Below are positions 48,380 to 56,559 of a DNA stretch of 64,000 bases, piece by piece. The first letter of the stretch is position 1. Each line of letters begins with the position of its first letter. The position numbers and the translations under genes are program-made. The notes under the pieces were generated by a model, which worked only from the letters and a program-made list of their open reading frames with translations, made no database searches and was not told the DNA's origin. The stretch comes from CAVQJU01 sp963754955 (lineage in GTDB: Bacteria; Acidobacteriota; Vicinamibacteria; Vicinamibacterales; CAVVIG01), in contig CAVWHY010000006.1 in the NCBI GenBank assembly GCA_963754955.1, positions 434,001 to 498,000 of the forward strand, in the 5' to 3' direction.

Positions 48380-49465
48380 ATGAATCGCCTGGCGTCGATA
48401 TTGCCCGTCATCGCGTGCGTCGCCGGTGTTCCTGTCGCCGCGCAGTGGCTGAACCATCCGACGCCGGCGCTGCCTCGAACCCCCGACGGCAAGCCGAACC
48501 TCTCGGCGCCGGCGCCGCGTGCGCCGGACGGCAAGCCCGATCTCTCCGGCCTCTGGAATCGCATGTCGCCGAAGTACAGCCGCAACATCGCTGCGGACCT
48601 GAAGCCCGGCGAGGTCCTGCCATGGGCCGAGGCGCTGGTCAACGAGCGGCGCGAGAACCTCGGCAAAGGCTACATGAACACGATGTGCGTGCCGTTTGGT
48701 CCGAGCTATGTCACGTCCGCGGACACGACCGGCGCCGAGATGATGAAGATCATCCAGACGCCGGCGGTCATCGTCATCCTGAACCCCGACCTCACGTACC
48801 GCCAGGTGTTCATGGACGGCCGTACGCTCGAGCGCGATCCGAACCCGGCGTGGATGGGCTATTCGGTTGGCCACTGGGATGGAGACGCGCTGGTCGTCGA
48901 GAGCAACGGCTACAACGATCGGACGTGGCTCGATCACGACGGGCACCCGCACACCGAGGCGCTGCGGATGACGGAGCGATACCGCCGGCGCGACTTCGGC
49001 CACATGGACGTGGAGATCACGTACTCCGATCCGAAGGCCTACGCGCGGCCGTGGACGGTCGCCGTCCGCGCGGAACTGGCTCCGGATACGGAGATGATCG
49101 AGTTCGTCTGCGGCGAGCGGGAGGCCAACCCGGGGATCGCGCACTGGGTGGGCAAGGCGTCCGACGAGCACAAGGCGGAGGTGAAGGTCGCGCCGCAGGT
49201 GCTCGCGAAGTACGTCGGCACCTACGTCGAGCAGCCGAAGTACTGGCGGCTCGAGGCCCGGACGGTCGTCATCACGGTCGAGGGCGATACGTTGTACGGC
49301 GACATGGACGGGCGGGGCAAAGTGCCGCTCGTCGCGCAGTCGCCGACGCTGTTCACCGGCTTATATGGACTCGGCGTGGCGTTCGTGACGGACGCCGGCG
49401 GCATGCCGGCGTCCCTCTTCGTGAAGCACGTATCGGGCGACTACCGGTTCGCCCCGGAAAAATAG
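48380..49465 (+). CDS. Secreted acidobacterial family protein with C-terminal extension
   Basis: Intact exported protein of 361 residues, paralogue of the preceding gene. MNRLASILPVIACVAGVPVA is the signal peptide; WLNHPTPALPRTPDGKPNLS and DGKPDLSGLWNRMSPKYSRN follow. MCVPFGPSYVTSADTTGAEM, DLTYRQVFMDGRTLERDPNP, WMGYSVGHWDGDALVVESNG, YNDRTWLDHDGHPHTEALRM and YSDPKAYARPWTVAVRAELA show the full family signature. About 80 extra C-terminal residues (VLAKYVGTYVEQPKYWRLEA...) resemble the DUF3471-like beta domain often attached to serine hydrolases. The ATG at 48380 follows GAGTGGGTG. Function unknown. Confidence 0.85.
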   Translation: MNRLASILPVIACVAGVPVAAQWLNHPTPALPRTPDGKPNLSAPAPRAPDGKPDLSGLWNRMSPKYSRNIAADLKPGEVLPWAEALVNERRENLGKGYMNTMCVPFGPSYVTSADTTGAEMMKIIQTPAVIVILNPDLTYRQVFMDGRTLERDPNPAWMGYSVGHWDGDALVVESNGYNDRTWLDHDGHPHTEALRMTERYRRRDFGHMDVEITYSDPKAYARPWTVAVRAELAPDTEMIEFVCGEREANPGIAHWVGKASDEHKAEVKVAPQVLAKYVGTYVEQPKYWRLEARTVVITVEGDTLYGDMDGRGKVPLVAQSPTLFTGLYGLGVAFVTDAGGMPASLFVKHVSGDYRFAPEK

Positions 49466-49466
49466 A

Positions 49467-49874
49467 TCAGGCCGCCGGAATTTTCAGGACCTGGCCGGGC
49501 TTGATTTTGTCAGGGTCGGTCAGCTGATCTTTGTTGGCGTTGAAAATCGCCATGTACTTGCCCGCTTCACCCAGCGTTTCCTTGGCGATTTTGCTGAGCG
49601 TGTCGCCCGACTTCACCGTGTATGTCGATGCTGACGATCCTGCGGCCGACGCGCCTGCAGCCGTGCTCGATGCGCCCGTCGCCTTGATATCGGCGACGAT
49701 CTCGCTCTGCCATGACGGAACGGTCTTGATGGCATCCCAGATCTTGTTGGCCTGATCCTGCGTTTCCACAGTGCCGTGGAAATGCAGCTTCCCGTCGCGC
49801 TCGTCAGCCGAGCCTTGCATGCGAAAGCCCTTCGCCGTCTGGATCGCGTCGGCGTACTTGTCTCTCAGTCCCAT
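49467..49874 (-). CDS. BON-LysM protein (Kbp/YgaU-like)
   Basis: Small protein of 135 residues. The ATG at 49874 has a perfect AAGGAGGG ribosome-binding site. The N-terminal half (about residues 15-65, FRMQGSADERDGKLHFHGTV, ANKIWDAIKTVPSWQSEIVA) looks like a BON domain; an Ala/Ser-rich linker follows. A LysM domain at about residues 83-133 (YTVKSGDTLSKIAKETLGEA, DPDKIKPGQVLKIP) should bind peptidoglycan or related glycans. No signal peptide is visible, as in E. coli Kbp (YgaU), a K+-binding cytoplasmic protein. A similar role is inferred. It converges with the secreted-family gene, with stops 1 base apart. Confidence 0.9.
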   Translation of the reverse strand: MGLRDKYADAIQTAKGFRMQGSADERDGKLHFHGTVETQDQANKIWDAIKTVPSWQSEIVADIKATGASSTAAGASAAGSSASTYTVKSGDTLSKIAKETLGEAGKYMAIFNANKDQLTDPDKIKPGQVLKIPAA

Positions 49875-49956
49875 GACAGACCCTCCTTGGATGATTTAAG
49901 GGGATCTGCAACGGGGCTGCCAGACAGAACGGTCGAGACCGGCTCGTTACGCCACG

Positions 49957-49979
49957 GCGGACCTGAAGGTCCGCACTAC
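49957..49979. repeat. REP-like hairpin
   Basis: Palindrome GCGGACCTGAAGGTCCGC (49957-49974) followed by ACTAC, located between the BON-LysM start and the 3' end of the molybdenum hydroxylase gene. It has the usual CTGAAGG centre and CTAC terminus. Confidence 0.8.
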
Positions 49980-49991
49980 GTCAGCCCTACT

Positions 49992-52382
49992 CTAGGTGCT
50001 GGCTTTCAGCGCGGCCAGAACGCGTCCGTCCTTGAACGGCACCCGGCGGAGCCGGACCCCTGTCGCGTCGAACACCGCGTTGGCGACCGCGGCGAGCGCG
50101 GGCTTGCAGACCGTCTCCCCCGCGCCGTAGTGCGGCAGGTCCTGGCGATTCTTGTCGGGATCGCCGTTGACGAGCACGATGTCGATCTTCTCCGGCGAGT
50201 CGGTGTGCCGGAGGGTCGGCGACGTGCGCCAGTCGACGCTCGTGACCTTCTCGGTGTCGAACGTGACCTCTTCGTGCAGCGCGCGGCTGAGCGAATGGAG
50301 CAGCCCGCACTCGAGCGTGCGGCGCAGTGCTTCCGGATTCACCATGAGCCCGCAGTCGTGGGCGACGACCATCCGCACGACGCGCACGTGGCCCGTCCGG
50401 CGGTCCACTTCCACCTCGGCGATCTCGGCCACGACCGTCTGATTGCGGATGCCGTACGCGATGCCGCGTCCGGTCGCGATGTTCGCGCTCGAGCGCGCCG
50501 ACGGGTTCGGCGACGGACGCGCGTCCCAGCCGTAGGCCTTCGCGGCCGCCTCGATGACGGCGAGCGATCGGGCCTTCTTGAACCCGCTGTCTTCCTTGCC
50601 GGCGTTGACGAGCCTCAGCCGGAATGCCACCGGGTCCATCTTCGCTGCCACTGCCAGTTCGTCGATGAATGACTCGGTGGCGAACGCCGTCTGTGGACCG
50701 TTGGGGTCGCGCAGGTTGCCTGTCCGAAGCGGCGTCTCCCACACGAGAGGCATCGAGACGACGTGCTGCACGATGCGCTGGTTCGGGATGCCGTAAATCT
50801 CCGTCGGCGCGCCGCTGCTGCCGCGAGCCGGCGTCGCTTTGCGCTGGCCCGTCAACTGGGCGATGAGGACCGTATCGGGCTCGTTGTAACCGACGTGATT
50901 GTGATCGACGGCCCGCGCCTCGTAGTCGAGCGCGACGACGTTGCCCTGCGCGTCGAGGCCGCCGCGGATCTTGAACGCGAACGCGGGACCCTTCGTGTCC
51001 CACGCCGTTTCCTCCTGCCGCATCCACTGCACGCGCACCGGCCGTCCCAGTTCTTTCGCCAGGAACGCCGCCTCGAACCCGGCATCGTCGGCTGCCGTGC
51101 GGCCGAACGCCTGCGGTCCGTCCATCCAGACGACCCGGACGCGGTCGCGGGGGATGTCGAGGAACTGCGCGACACCGTTGCGCAGGCCGTACGACTTCAT
51201 GTCGTTCGAGTAGATCGTCATCTGATCGTTGGACGGATCGGCCATCGCGTGCGCAGGGCCGATCGAGGTGTGGCCCTGGAACGGCACGTCGTATTCCGCC
51301 TCGACCACTTTCGCCGCGCCGGAGAGCCCGGCGGCCGCGTCCCCGACGGTGACGGGCGGCGCGCTGAAGGTCGGCGTCGCGCCGCGGATGTACTTGAACA
51401 GATCTTCCGACGCCGGAAACGGCGCGGCCGCCGGCCTCTGCCAGGTGGCTTTGAGCTGACGCGCGGCCTTGATGGCCTGCTCTTCGCGTTCACAGACGAC
51501 GGCGACGTAGTTGCCCTTGGTGACCACCTTGACGAAGCCGGGGATGCTGCGCACGGAGGACTCGTCGACGCTGACGAGCGTCGCGCCCGCAAACGGCGGC
51601 CGGACGTTGCGCGCGTGCACCATGCCCGGCAGCTTGACGCCGACGGCCCATTTCACCGACCCGTCCACTTTTCCCGGGATGTCGTAGCGCTGCGGCGACG
51701 TGCCGACGATCTTCAAATCCTGCACCGGCTTGATTTTGGCCACGCCGGTCGTCACGTCGGTGTTGGCGCCGGTGAGCGTGACGTTGAATCGCTTGCCGCC
51801 GATCAGCTGCCCGTAGGTGACCTTCTTCGACGCGTCATTCTTCGCGGACACGACGCCGTCGCTGACTGCGAGCTGCGCGACCGGCACGCCGAGCTGCGTC
51901 GAGGCCATGTCGAGCAGCACGCGGCGCGCCTCGGCGGCGACGCGGCGCATCGGGTAGCCGTCGGTCTGCAGTGCGTCGGAGCCGCCCGAGCCGCCCTGAT
52001 CGACGGTCAGGTTGGTGGTCCCCATCACGCAGCTCGTGCTGGCGTAGGGGAGGTCCAGTTCATCGGCCATGATCTGGCGGAACGCGGTGCCGGTGCCCTG
52101 GCCGAGGTCTGTCTTGCCGACGAAGAACGTGGCGGTGTTGTCCGGACGGATGGCGATCCACGCGTCGAGCTGATGGAAGTCCGGATCCGGATACGGTGCG
52201 GCCCCGCGCGCCGGCGTCTGACCGGCCGCGGCGAGGGCCGGTTCCAAGACGGAAGCGGCACTCAGGCTGACGACGAACAGCCCGGTGTTCCTGATGAAGT
52301 CGCGTCGCGACGTGCCCGGCCGCGACGCGTCGCGTTCGAGCGCGTCTTCGATGTGCCGCGGGATCTCAGTGTGGCGGATCAT
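49992..52382 (-). CDS. Molybdopterin-binding subunit of a xanthine dehydrogenase-family enzyme
   Basis: Catalytic subunit of 796 residues, resembling isoquinoline 1-oxidoreductase beta and aldehyde dehydrogenase subunits. A twin-arginine signal is present (TSRRDFIRNTGLFVVSLSAA), so the holoenzyme is probably periplasmic. Cofactor-binding blocks include GKTDLGQGTGTAFRQIMADE, GTTNLTVDQGGSGGSDALQT, PFQGHTSIGPAHAMADPSND, MDGPQAFGRTAADDAGFEAA, and YGIRNQTVVAEIAEVEVDRR. The expected active-site glutamate lies in HYGAGETVCKPALAAVANAV. The gene overlaps the [2Fe-2S] subunit by four bases. No FAD subunit or XdhC-type maturation gene is in the window, so electrons probably leave via a cytochrome, as in IorAB. 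Substrate unknown. Confidence 0.92.
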   Translation of the reverse strand: MIRHTEIPRHIEDALERDASRPGTSRRDFIRNTGLFVVSLSAASVLEPALAAAGQTPARGAAPYPDPDFHQLDAWIAIRPDNTATFFVGKTDLGQGTGTAFRQIMADELDLPYASTSCVMGTTNLTVDQGGSGGSDALQTDGYPMRRVAAEARRVLLDMASTQLGVPVAQLAVSDGVVSAKNDASKKVTYGQLIGGKRFNVTLTGANTDVTTGVAKIKPVQDLKIVGTSPQRYDIPGKVDGSVKWAVGVKLPGMVHARNVRPPFAGATLVSVDESSVRSIPGFVKVVTKGNYVAVVCEREEQAIKAARQLKATWQRPAAAPFPASEDLFKYIRGATPTFSAPPVTVGDAAAGLSGAAKVVEAEYDVPFQGHTSIGPAHAMADPSNDQMTIYSNDMKSYGLRNGVAQFLDIPRDRVRVVWMDGPQAFGRTAADDAGFEAAFLAKELGRPVRVQWMRQEETAWDTKGPAFAFKIRGGLDAQGNVVALDYEARAVDHNHVGYNEPDTVLIAQLTGQRKATPARGSSGAPTEIYGIPNQRIVQHVVSMPLVWETPLRTGNLRDPNGPQTAFATESFIDELAVAAKMDPVAFRLRLVNAGKEDSGFKKARSLAVIEAAAKAYGWDARPSPNPSARSSANIATGRGIAYGIRNQTVVAEIAEVEVDRRTGHVRVVRMVVAHDCGLMVNPEALRRTLECGLLHSLSRALHEEVTFDTEKVTSVDWRTSPTLRHTDSPEKIDIVLVNGDPDKNRQDLPHYGAGETVCKPALAAVANAVFDATGVRLRRVPFKDGRVLAALKAST

Positions 52383-52882
52383 GCCGTCACCTCGCGATCG
52401 GCCGCCGCATCAGCTGACTTCGTGCCGGTCACCACCCGTTTGATAGCGGACTGGATGCGGTAATACGTCATGCATCGGCACAGCGTGTTGGCCATGCCCT
52501 GGCGGATTTCCGCGTCCGTCGGGTTCGGGTTCTTGTCGAGCATCGCCTTGGCCGTCATCAGCTGACCGTTCTGGCAGAAGCCGCAGGCGGGCACCTGCTC
52601 GTCGATCCAGGCCTGCTGCAGCGGGTGCAGCTTCCCGTCCTTCGCAAGGCCTTCGAGCGTGGTGATGTCGGCGCCTTGCGCGGACGAGGCCGGCCTGCTG
52701 CAGGACCGGACGGCTTCGCCCTTGATGATGACGGTGCAGGCGCCGCACTGGCCGAGCCCGCAGCCGAACCGGGGGCCTTCAAGGCCGATGTCATTGCGCA
52801 GCACGTAGAGCAGCGGCGTGGAGGGATCGTCGAGGTCCACGCGATGCGTCGCGCCGTTGACGGTCAGGGTGATCATGCTCAT
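52379..52882 (-). CDS. [2Fe-2S] subunit of the molybdenum hydroxylase
   Basis: Electron-transfer subunit of 167 residues. The N-terminal plant-type ferredoxin domain has CGLGQCGACTVIIKG and later SCSRP, and the C-terminal four-helix domain has CGFCQNGQLMTAKAML and NTLCRCMTYYRIQSAIKR. Together these hold two [2Fe-2S] clusters. No signal peptide is present, so it probably crosses the membrane with the Tat-signal-bearing large subunit. Two ATGs are close (52882 and 52876); the first is preferred. The stop overlaps the next start (ATGA). A disordered acidic tail follows the last helix. Confidence 0.93.
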   Translation of the reverse strand: MSMITLTVNGATHRVDLDDPSTPLLYVLRNDIGLEGPRFGCGLGQCGACTVIIKGEAVRSCSRPASSAQGADITTLEGLAKDGKLHPLQQAWIDEQVPACGFCQNGQLMTAKAMLDKNPNPTDAEIRQGMANTLCRCMTYYRIQSAIKRVVTGTKSADAAADREVTA

Positions 52883-52926
52883 CTGTCTGTATCTCCGAGG
52901 CTTTACCGCGCGATTATAACGTGGGA

Positions 52927-53958
52927 CTAAGCCGGAACGGCTTCCACCACGCTCACGGCCGATGCCGTGGGCACGACGCGGTTCAGGCGGAAACCGGCCT
53001 TGCCGAGCAGGGCCGCGTACTCGGCTTCGGTGCGTTCCTGGCCGCCCGGAAACACCAGCATGACCATATCCAGCACCTTGCCCGGATGCGGCGTGTCGCC
53101 GGCGGGCAGAACCATCTCGATGATCAGCAGGCGCCCGCCCGGTTTCATGGCTTTCCGGCAGTGGCCGAGGATCGTCAGGCACCGCCCTTCGTCCCAGTCG
53201 TGGATGATGTGCGACAGCAGATAGCAGTCGCCGCCAGCGGGGACCGTGTCGAAGAAACTGCCGGCCTCGATCGTGACCCGATCGTCGACGCGGTGGGACT
53301 TGAGCAACGGCGGCGCCTCGGCCACCACGTGCGCCATGTCGAACAGCACGCCGCGCGGTCCGGCATGACTCGACAGAATCGCCGCCAGCAGGTTGCCCGT
53401 GGCGCCGCCGACGTCCACGACCTTCTCGAATCCGGAGAAGTCGTACGCCCGCGCCACGGCGGGTGGTTCCTCGCCGTGGAAGCCGACCATGGCCTCGCTG
53501 AAGTCAGACGCTTCGGCAGGATGCTGTCGCAGATATTCGAAGAGGGGCATGCCGTGTGCCTTGTCAAAACCGGTGTGGCCCGTTTCGAGCGAGTACACGA
53601 TCTGCTCCCAGCCGCGCCAGAAGGTGCCTCCGAACGCGATCAACGTCGCCCGCGCTGCGCCGGGCGCACCGGTCCTGAGCGCCTCGCCCACGGGAGTCAG
53701 GGCGAAGCGCTGCGCGTCGCCCTCCGTGAGAATGCCCAGGCCGGCCAGGGTGCGCATCAGCCGATGCAGCGACGGCGCGTGGAGCCGCATCGGTCCGGCG
53801 AGTTCGGCGGCGTTTCTGGGTCCGGCGGCCAGTTGGTCGGCCAGGCCGATTTTAGCCGCGGCAAATACCACCGCGTTGACCCACGCGGCCGTGCCCATCT
53901 GGATCAGTTGGACGTGCGGCGGCACAGCCCGCGATGCATTCTCTCCCTGAACACTCAT
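52927..53958 (-). CDS. SAM-dependent O-methyltransferase (hydroxyindole/caffeate type)
   Basis: Cytoplasmic methyltransferase of 343 residues. The N-terminal half is a winged-helix dimerisation domain (HVQLIQMGTAAWVNAVVFAA, LHRLMRTLAGLGILTEGDAQ). The Rossmann core carries FEKVVDVGGATGNLLAAILS as SAM motif I, VLFDMAHVV and a LLSHIIHDWDEGRCLTILGH block, with H-D-W-D as the likely catalytic-base region. GGRLLIIEMVLP ends the core. It is similar in length and order to hydroxyneurosporene, acetylserotonin and polyketide O-methyltransferases. The acceptor is unknown. It is 38 bases from the [2Fe-2S] start and may belong to a different operon. Confidence 0.88.
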   Translation of the reverse strand: MSVQGENASRAVPPHVQLIQMGTAAWVNAVVFAAAKIGLADQLAAGPRNAAELAGPMRLHAPSLHRLMRTLAGLGILTEGDAQRFALTPVGEALRTGAPGAARATLIAFGGTFWRGWEQIVYSLETGHTGFDKAHGMPLFEYLRQHPAEASDFSEAMVGFHGEEPPAVARAYDFSGFEKVVDVGGATGNLLAAILSSHAGPRGVLFDMAHVVAEAPPLLKSHRVDDRVTIEAGSFFDTVPAGGDCYLLSHIIHDWDEGRCLTILGHCRKAMKPGGRLLIIEMVLPAGDTPHPGKVLDMVMLVFPGGQERTEAEYAALLGKAGFRLNRVVPTASAVSVVEAVPA

Positions 53959-53970
53959 GCGCTTCTCCTT

Positions 53971-54985
53971 CTACTTCGCCCGTCCGGTGAAACCCTGTGC
54001 CAGCATCTGAATCCGCAAAAGCGTGCCTCCGCCGGCGACGTACAGCGTTCGCTTGTCCGTTCCACCGAACGCCAGCGCCTGGCATCGTCCGCCATCCGGG
54101 GAACACTTCGCCGGGATGATGCCGAGAGGCCGGCCCGCATCGCTCAGTACCTCGATCCCTGCCGCCGTGATGGAGTAGACGCGGCCCTCGTTGTCGATCA
54201 CGAGATCGTCGGCGCCTGACGCGACGCCTTCGGTCGCACCGAGCGGCAGCGTGCGGCCCACGTACGTAGCAAACACCCGGCGGTTGGCCAGCCTGCCGTC
54301 GGCCGACACGTCGAACGCGAACGCCTGGATGCCGTTGGTGTCGTTGACGTAGAGCGTCTTCTCGTCGCGGCTCAAGTGTACGCCGTTGGGGCGGGCAATG
54401 CCGTCGGCCACACGAACGGGTTTCTCCGCCGCGTGGGATGTAATACACCGCGGGAGGCAGCCGGGCCTGCGTCTTGCGAAGCTGCTCCTCCTGTGCGGGA
54501 TTCAGGCCGGGATCGGAGAAATACACGCCGCCTCTGCGATCGACGGTGACGCCGTTCGGCCGGCTGAACGGGAGCCCGTCGAAGCGATCGGCGAGGACGG
54601 CTTCCCTGCCGGGCGGCCAGACGACGCGCACGCTCGTGAAGCCCGCCTCCGACTGGAGCGAGATCAGGCGGCCCTGCGCGTCGAAGGTCATCCCCAGCGG
54701 GCGATGGAGACCGGCGAGGAACGGCAGCACCGTGCCGGCGTCCGACAGGCGCACGATGCGGTCGGCGTTGGGCTCAGAGAAGAGGAGGCCGATGTCCGGG
54801 ATCCAAATGGGATCGTCGGCGCCATTGAGTCCTGTGGCGATTACCTCCGGCCGGGTGCCGCCTGCGATGACTCCTGCAATGTCCTGAGCCGGCTGCAGCG
54901 GAATCGTGTTCGCCTGCCCGCTCGACATCAGAGACGCCGACGCGGCAAGCGCGCCGATAACGGTCAGGCATGCGACCGTTCTCAT
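53971..54985 (-). CDS. SMP-30/gluconolactonase-like exported protein, frameshifted
   Basis: Six-bladed beta-propeller of about 338 residues. The ATG at 54985 overlaps the DinB stop (ATGA) and gives MRTVACLTVIGALAASASLM, a signal peptide. EVIATGLNGADDPIWIPDIG, LLFSEPNADRIVRL, PLGMTFDAQGRLISLQSEAG and FSRPNGVTVDRRGGVYFSDP are typical SMP-30 blades. The frame changes near 54425, and the rest continues MADGIARPNGVHLSRDEKTL, YVNDTNGIQAFAFDVSADGR and DLVIDNEGRVYSITAAGIEV. The span is one base over a multiple of three. It is probably a periplasmic lactonase-type enzyme; the substrate is unknown. It follows the O-methyltransferase on the same strand by 12 bases. Confidence 0.85.
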
Positions 54986-55467
54986 TCGTTGTGCGTCCGC
55001 GGCCGGAGTGCTCGCTTCAGAATGGCTATCTGACCCGCATGATAACAATCGTGCTGCGTGATGCCGATGAAGTGTGTGTACGCGGTGTAGGGTGGATCGG
55101 CAACCAGCGGATCGTCGAGACGGTCCGGAGAAAACGCGACCAGCGCGCGCCTCACGTCCTGATTCAACCGGCGCAGCATCTCCACGCTCTGACGCCAGCT
55201 CTCCGGCGTCGATGCCGGCGGTGGAGGCCAGTCGTCCTCCGGCGAGAGGGGCGCGGCATCGCCGCCGAGGCGGCGCAAGACGATACGATACGTGCCGGCA
55301 AGGTGAAGCACCAGCTCCCAGATGGAGTGGGCTCCCGCGAGAGGATGCGCAGCGGCCTGGTCGGCGGCGACGCCCGCGAGCGCCTCGAGGACCGCGGGAC
55401 CGTGCCATGCCTCGCCGTCGAAGGAACGACGCAATTGATCTTCGAGACGTTCGATTTCCCTTGTCAT
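54982..55467 (-). CDS. DinB family protein
   Basis: Four-helix metal-binding protein of 161 residues. The ATG at 55467 (MTREIERLEDQLRRSFDGEA) is preferred over one at 55542 because the DinB fold begins there and the extra N-terminus is arginine-rich. HPLAGAHSIWELVLHLAGTY holds the first histidine, and FIGITQHDCYHAGQIAILKR holds the H-x3-H pair typical of DinB/YfiT metal sites. Such proteins may act as thiol-dependent S-transferases. The stop overlaps the SMP-30 start. A second DinB-like domain occurs in the neighbouring GNAT fusion. Confidence 0.9.
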   Translation of the reverse strand: MTREIERLEDQLRRSFDGEAWHGPAVLEALAGVAADQAAAHPLAGAHSIWELVLHLAGTYRIVLRRLGGDAAPLSPEDDWPPPPASTPESWRQSVEMLRRLNQDVRRALVAFSPDRLDDPLVADPPYTAYTHFIGITQHDCYHAGQIAILKRALRPRTHNE

Positions 55468-55538
55468 CGCGCGCACCCTCTTCGGTCCATCACGGCGAGA
55501 TCGCCTGTGTCCATGCGCTTGACACAATCGCTCAACGC

Positions 55539-56555
55539 TCACACGTTCGCAAATTCGGCGGAATACTCGACAACTCCCGCGCGCCCGCTGAGTACCCCGG
55601 TGGTGAGTTCGAGAGCCATGAACGCATCGCCCGCGTCCGAATACACGGACGACAGGCCAAGGCTCGCAGCAGGGGTGAATCCAAACCGGCGGTAGAACTG
55701 CGGGTGTCCCACCACCACCACGACCTGATAGGCGTGGTCAGCGCATGCTCTCAGGCCCGCCTCGACCAGCTGCGATCCGATGCCCCGGCGCTGGAACGGT
55801 GGGGAAACGGCCATCGGGGCAAGCGCCGCCACGAGAATACGCGCCCCTGCAGATTGAATGCTGACAGGACTGAAGAAGACGTGACCGGCCGGTACGCCAT
55901 CCGCAAGCGCCAGCAACGAGATGACCGGGCGATTCGATCGTTCGAGCGCCTCGATCAACGCCGATTCGCCTGGGCCCTCGAACGCGGAGTCGTTGATGTG
56001 GACAATGGCCGGCCAGTCCGCCGGGGTCGCAGGCCGGATCGCAATCTGGATTCGCTGCGTCGGCGCCTCGGGCCGGTCATCGTCCGGACTCACCGGATCC
56101 GCCTGGTCCGGACCCAGCCGGGTGCCCTGGATGTCCGCAAGGGAAAAATCCTCGGGTCGCACGGGCGAACCCGCCAGGCGCCGGAGCATCGCCAGTTGCC
56201 CGGCGTGTGTCATGGCATCGGCCAGCGGCCCCTGCAGCAATCGCTCCGGCGTCATGCCGTCGCGGAGCTCGGTTCCCGCGTCGATATGGTGGCCAAGATC
56301 CTGGAGCATGCCGTGAAACCGGCTGACCTCGTCCTCGAGCGCCGCCAGATCGTCGGGCCCGTATGTTCCGCCCACGTAGCACGCCCGCGCATACCCGAGC
56401 ACGCTCGTCATGTGCCGGACGAGCTCCGACGGTGTGCGCACCGCGTCAGCCGCACGGAATTGTCCGAAGTCGGCGGGCGCATCACGCAACGCCTTCTGCG
56501 TCCGGTAGGCGAGCGTTCCGAGAAAGTGCATGAGGAGGGTTCTTTTGTCATCCAT
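55539..56555 (-). CDS. DinB-like domain fused to a GNAT N-acetyltransferase
   Basis: Intact two-domain protein of 338 residues. Residues about 1-140 form a DinB-like helical bundle (MDDKRTLLMHFLGTLAYRTQ, VRTPSELVRHMTSVLGYARA, MTHAGQLAMLRRLAG). After a charged linker, residues about 170-338 are a GNAT domain (IQIAIRPATPADWPAIVHIN, LVAALAPMAVSPPFQRRGIG, SQLVEAGLRACADHAYQVVV, VVGHPQFYRRFGF), with the acetyl-CoA loop Q-R-R-G-I-G. The C-terminus resembles YhbS-type acetyltransferases. The DinB-like part has SELVRH and MTHAGQ histidines at the expected metal-site positions. Adjacent to a stand-alone DinB gene. Substrate unknown. Confidence 0.87.
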   Translation of the reverse strand: MDDKRTLLMHFLGTLAYRTQKALRDAPADFGQFRAADAVRTPSELVRHMTSVLGYARACYVGGTYGPDDLAALEDEVSRFHGMLQDLGHHIDAGTELRDGMTPERLLQGPLADAMTHAGQLAMLRRLAGSPVRPEDFSLADIQGTRLGPDQADPVSPDDDRPEAPTQRIQIAIRPATPADWPAIVHINDSAFEGPGESALIEALERSNRPVISLLALADGVPAGHVFFSPVSIQSAGARILVAALAPMAVSPPFQRRGIGSQLVEAGLRACADHAYQVVVVVGHPQFYRRFGFTPAASLGLSSVYSDAGDAFMALELTTGVLSGRAGVVEYSAEFANV

Positions 56556-56559
56556 CGAT

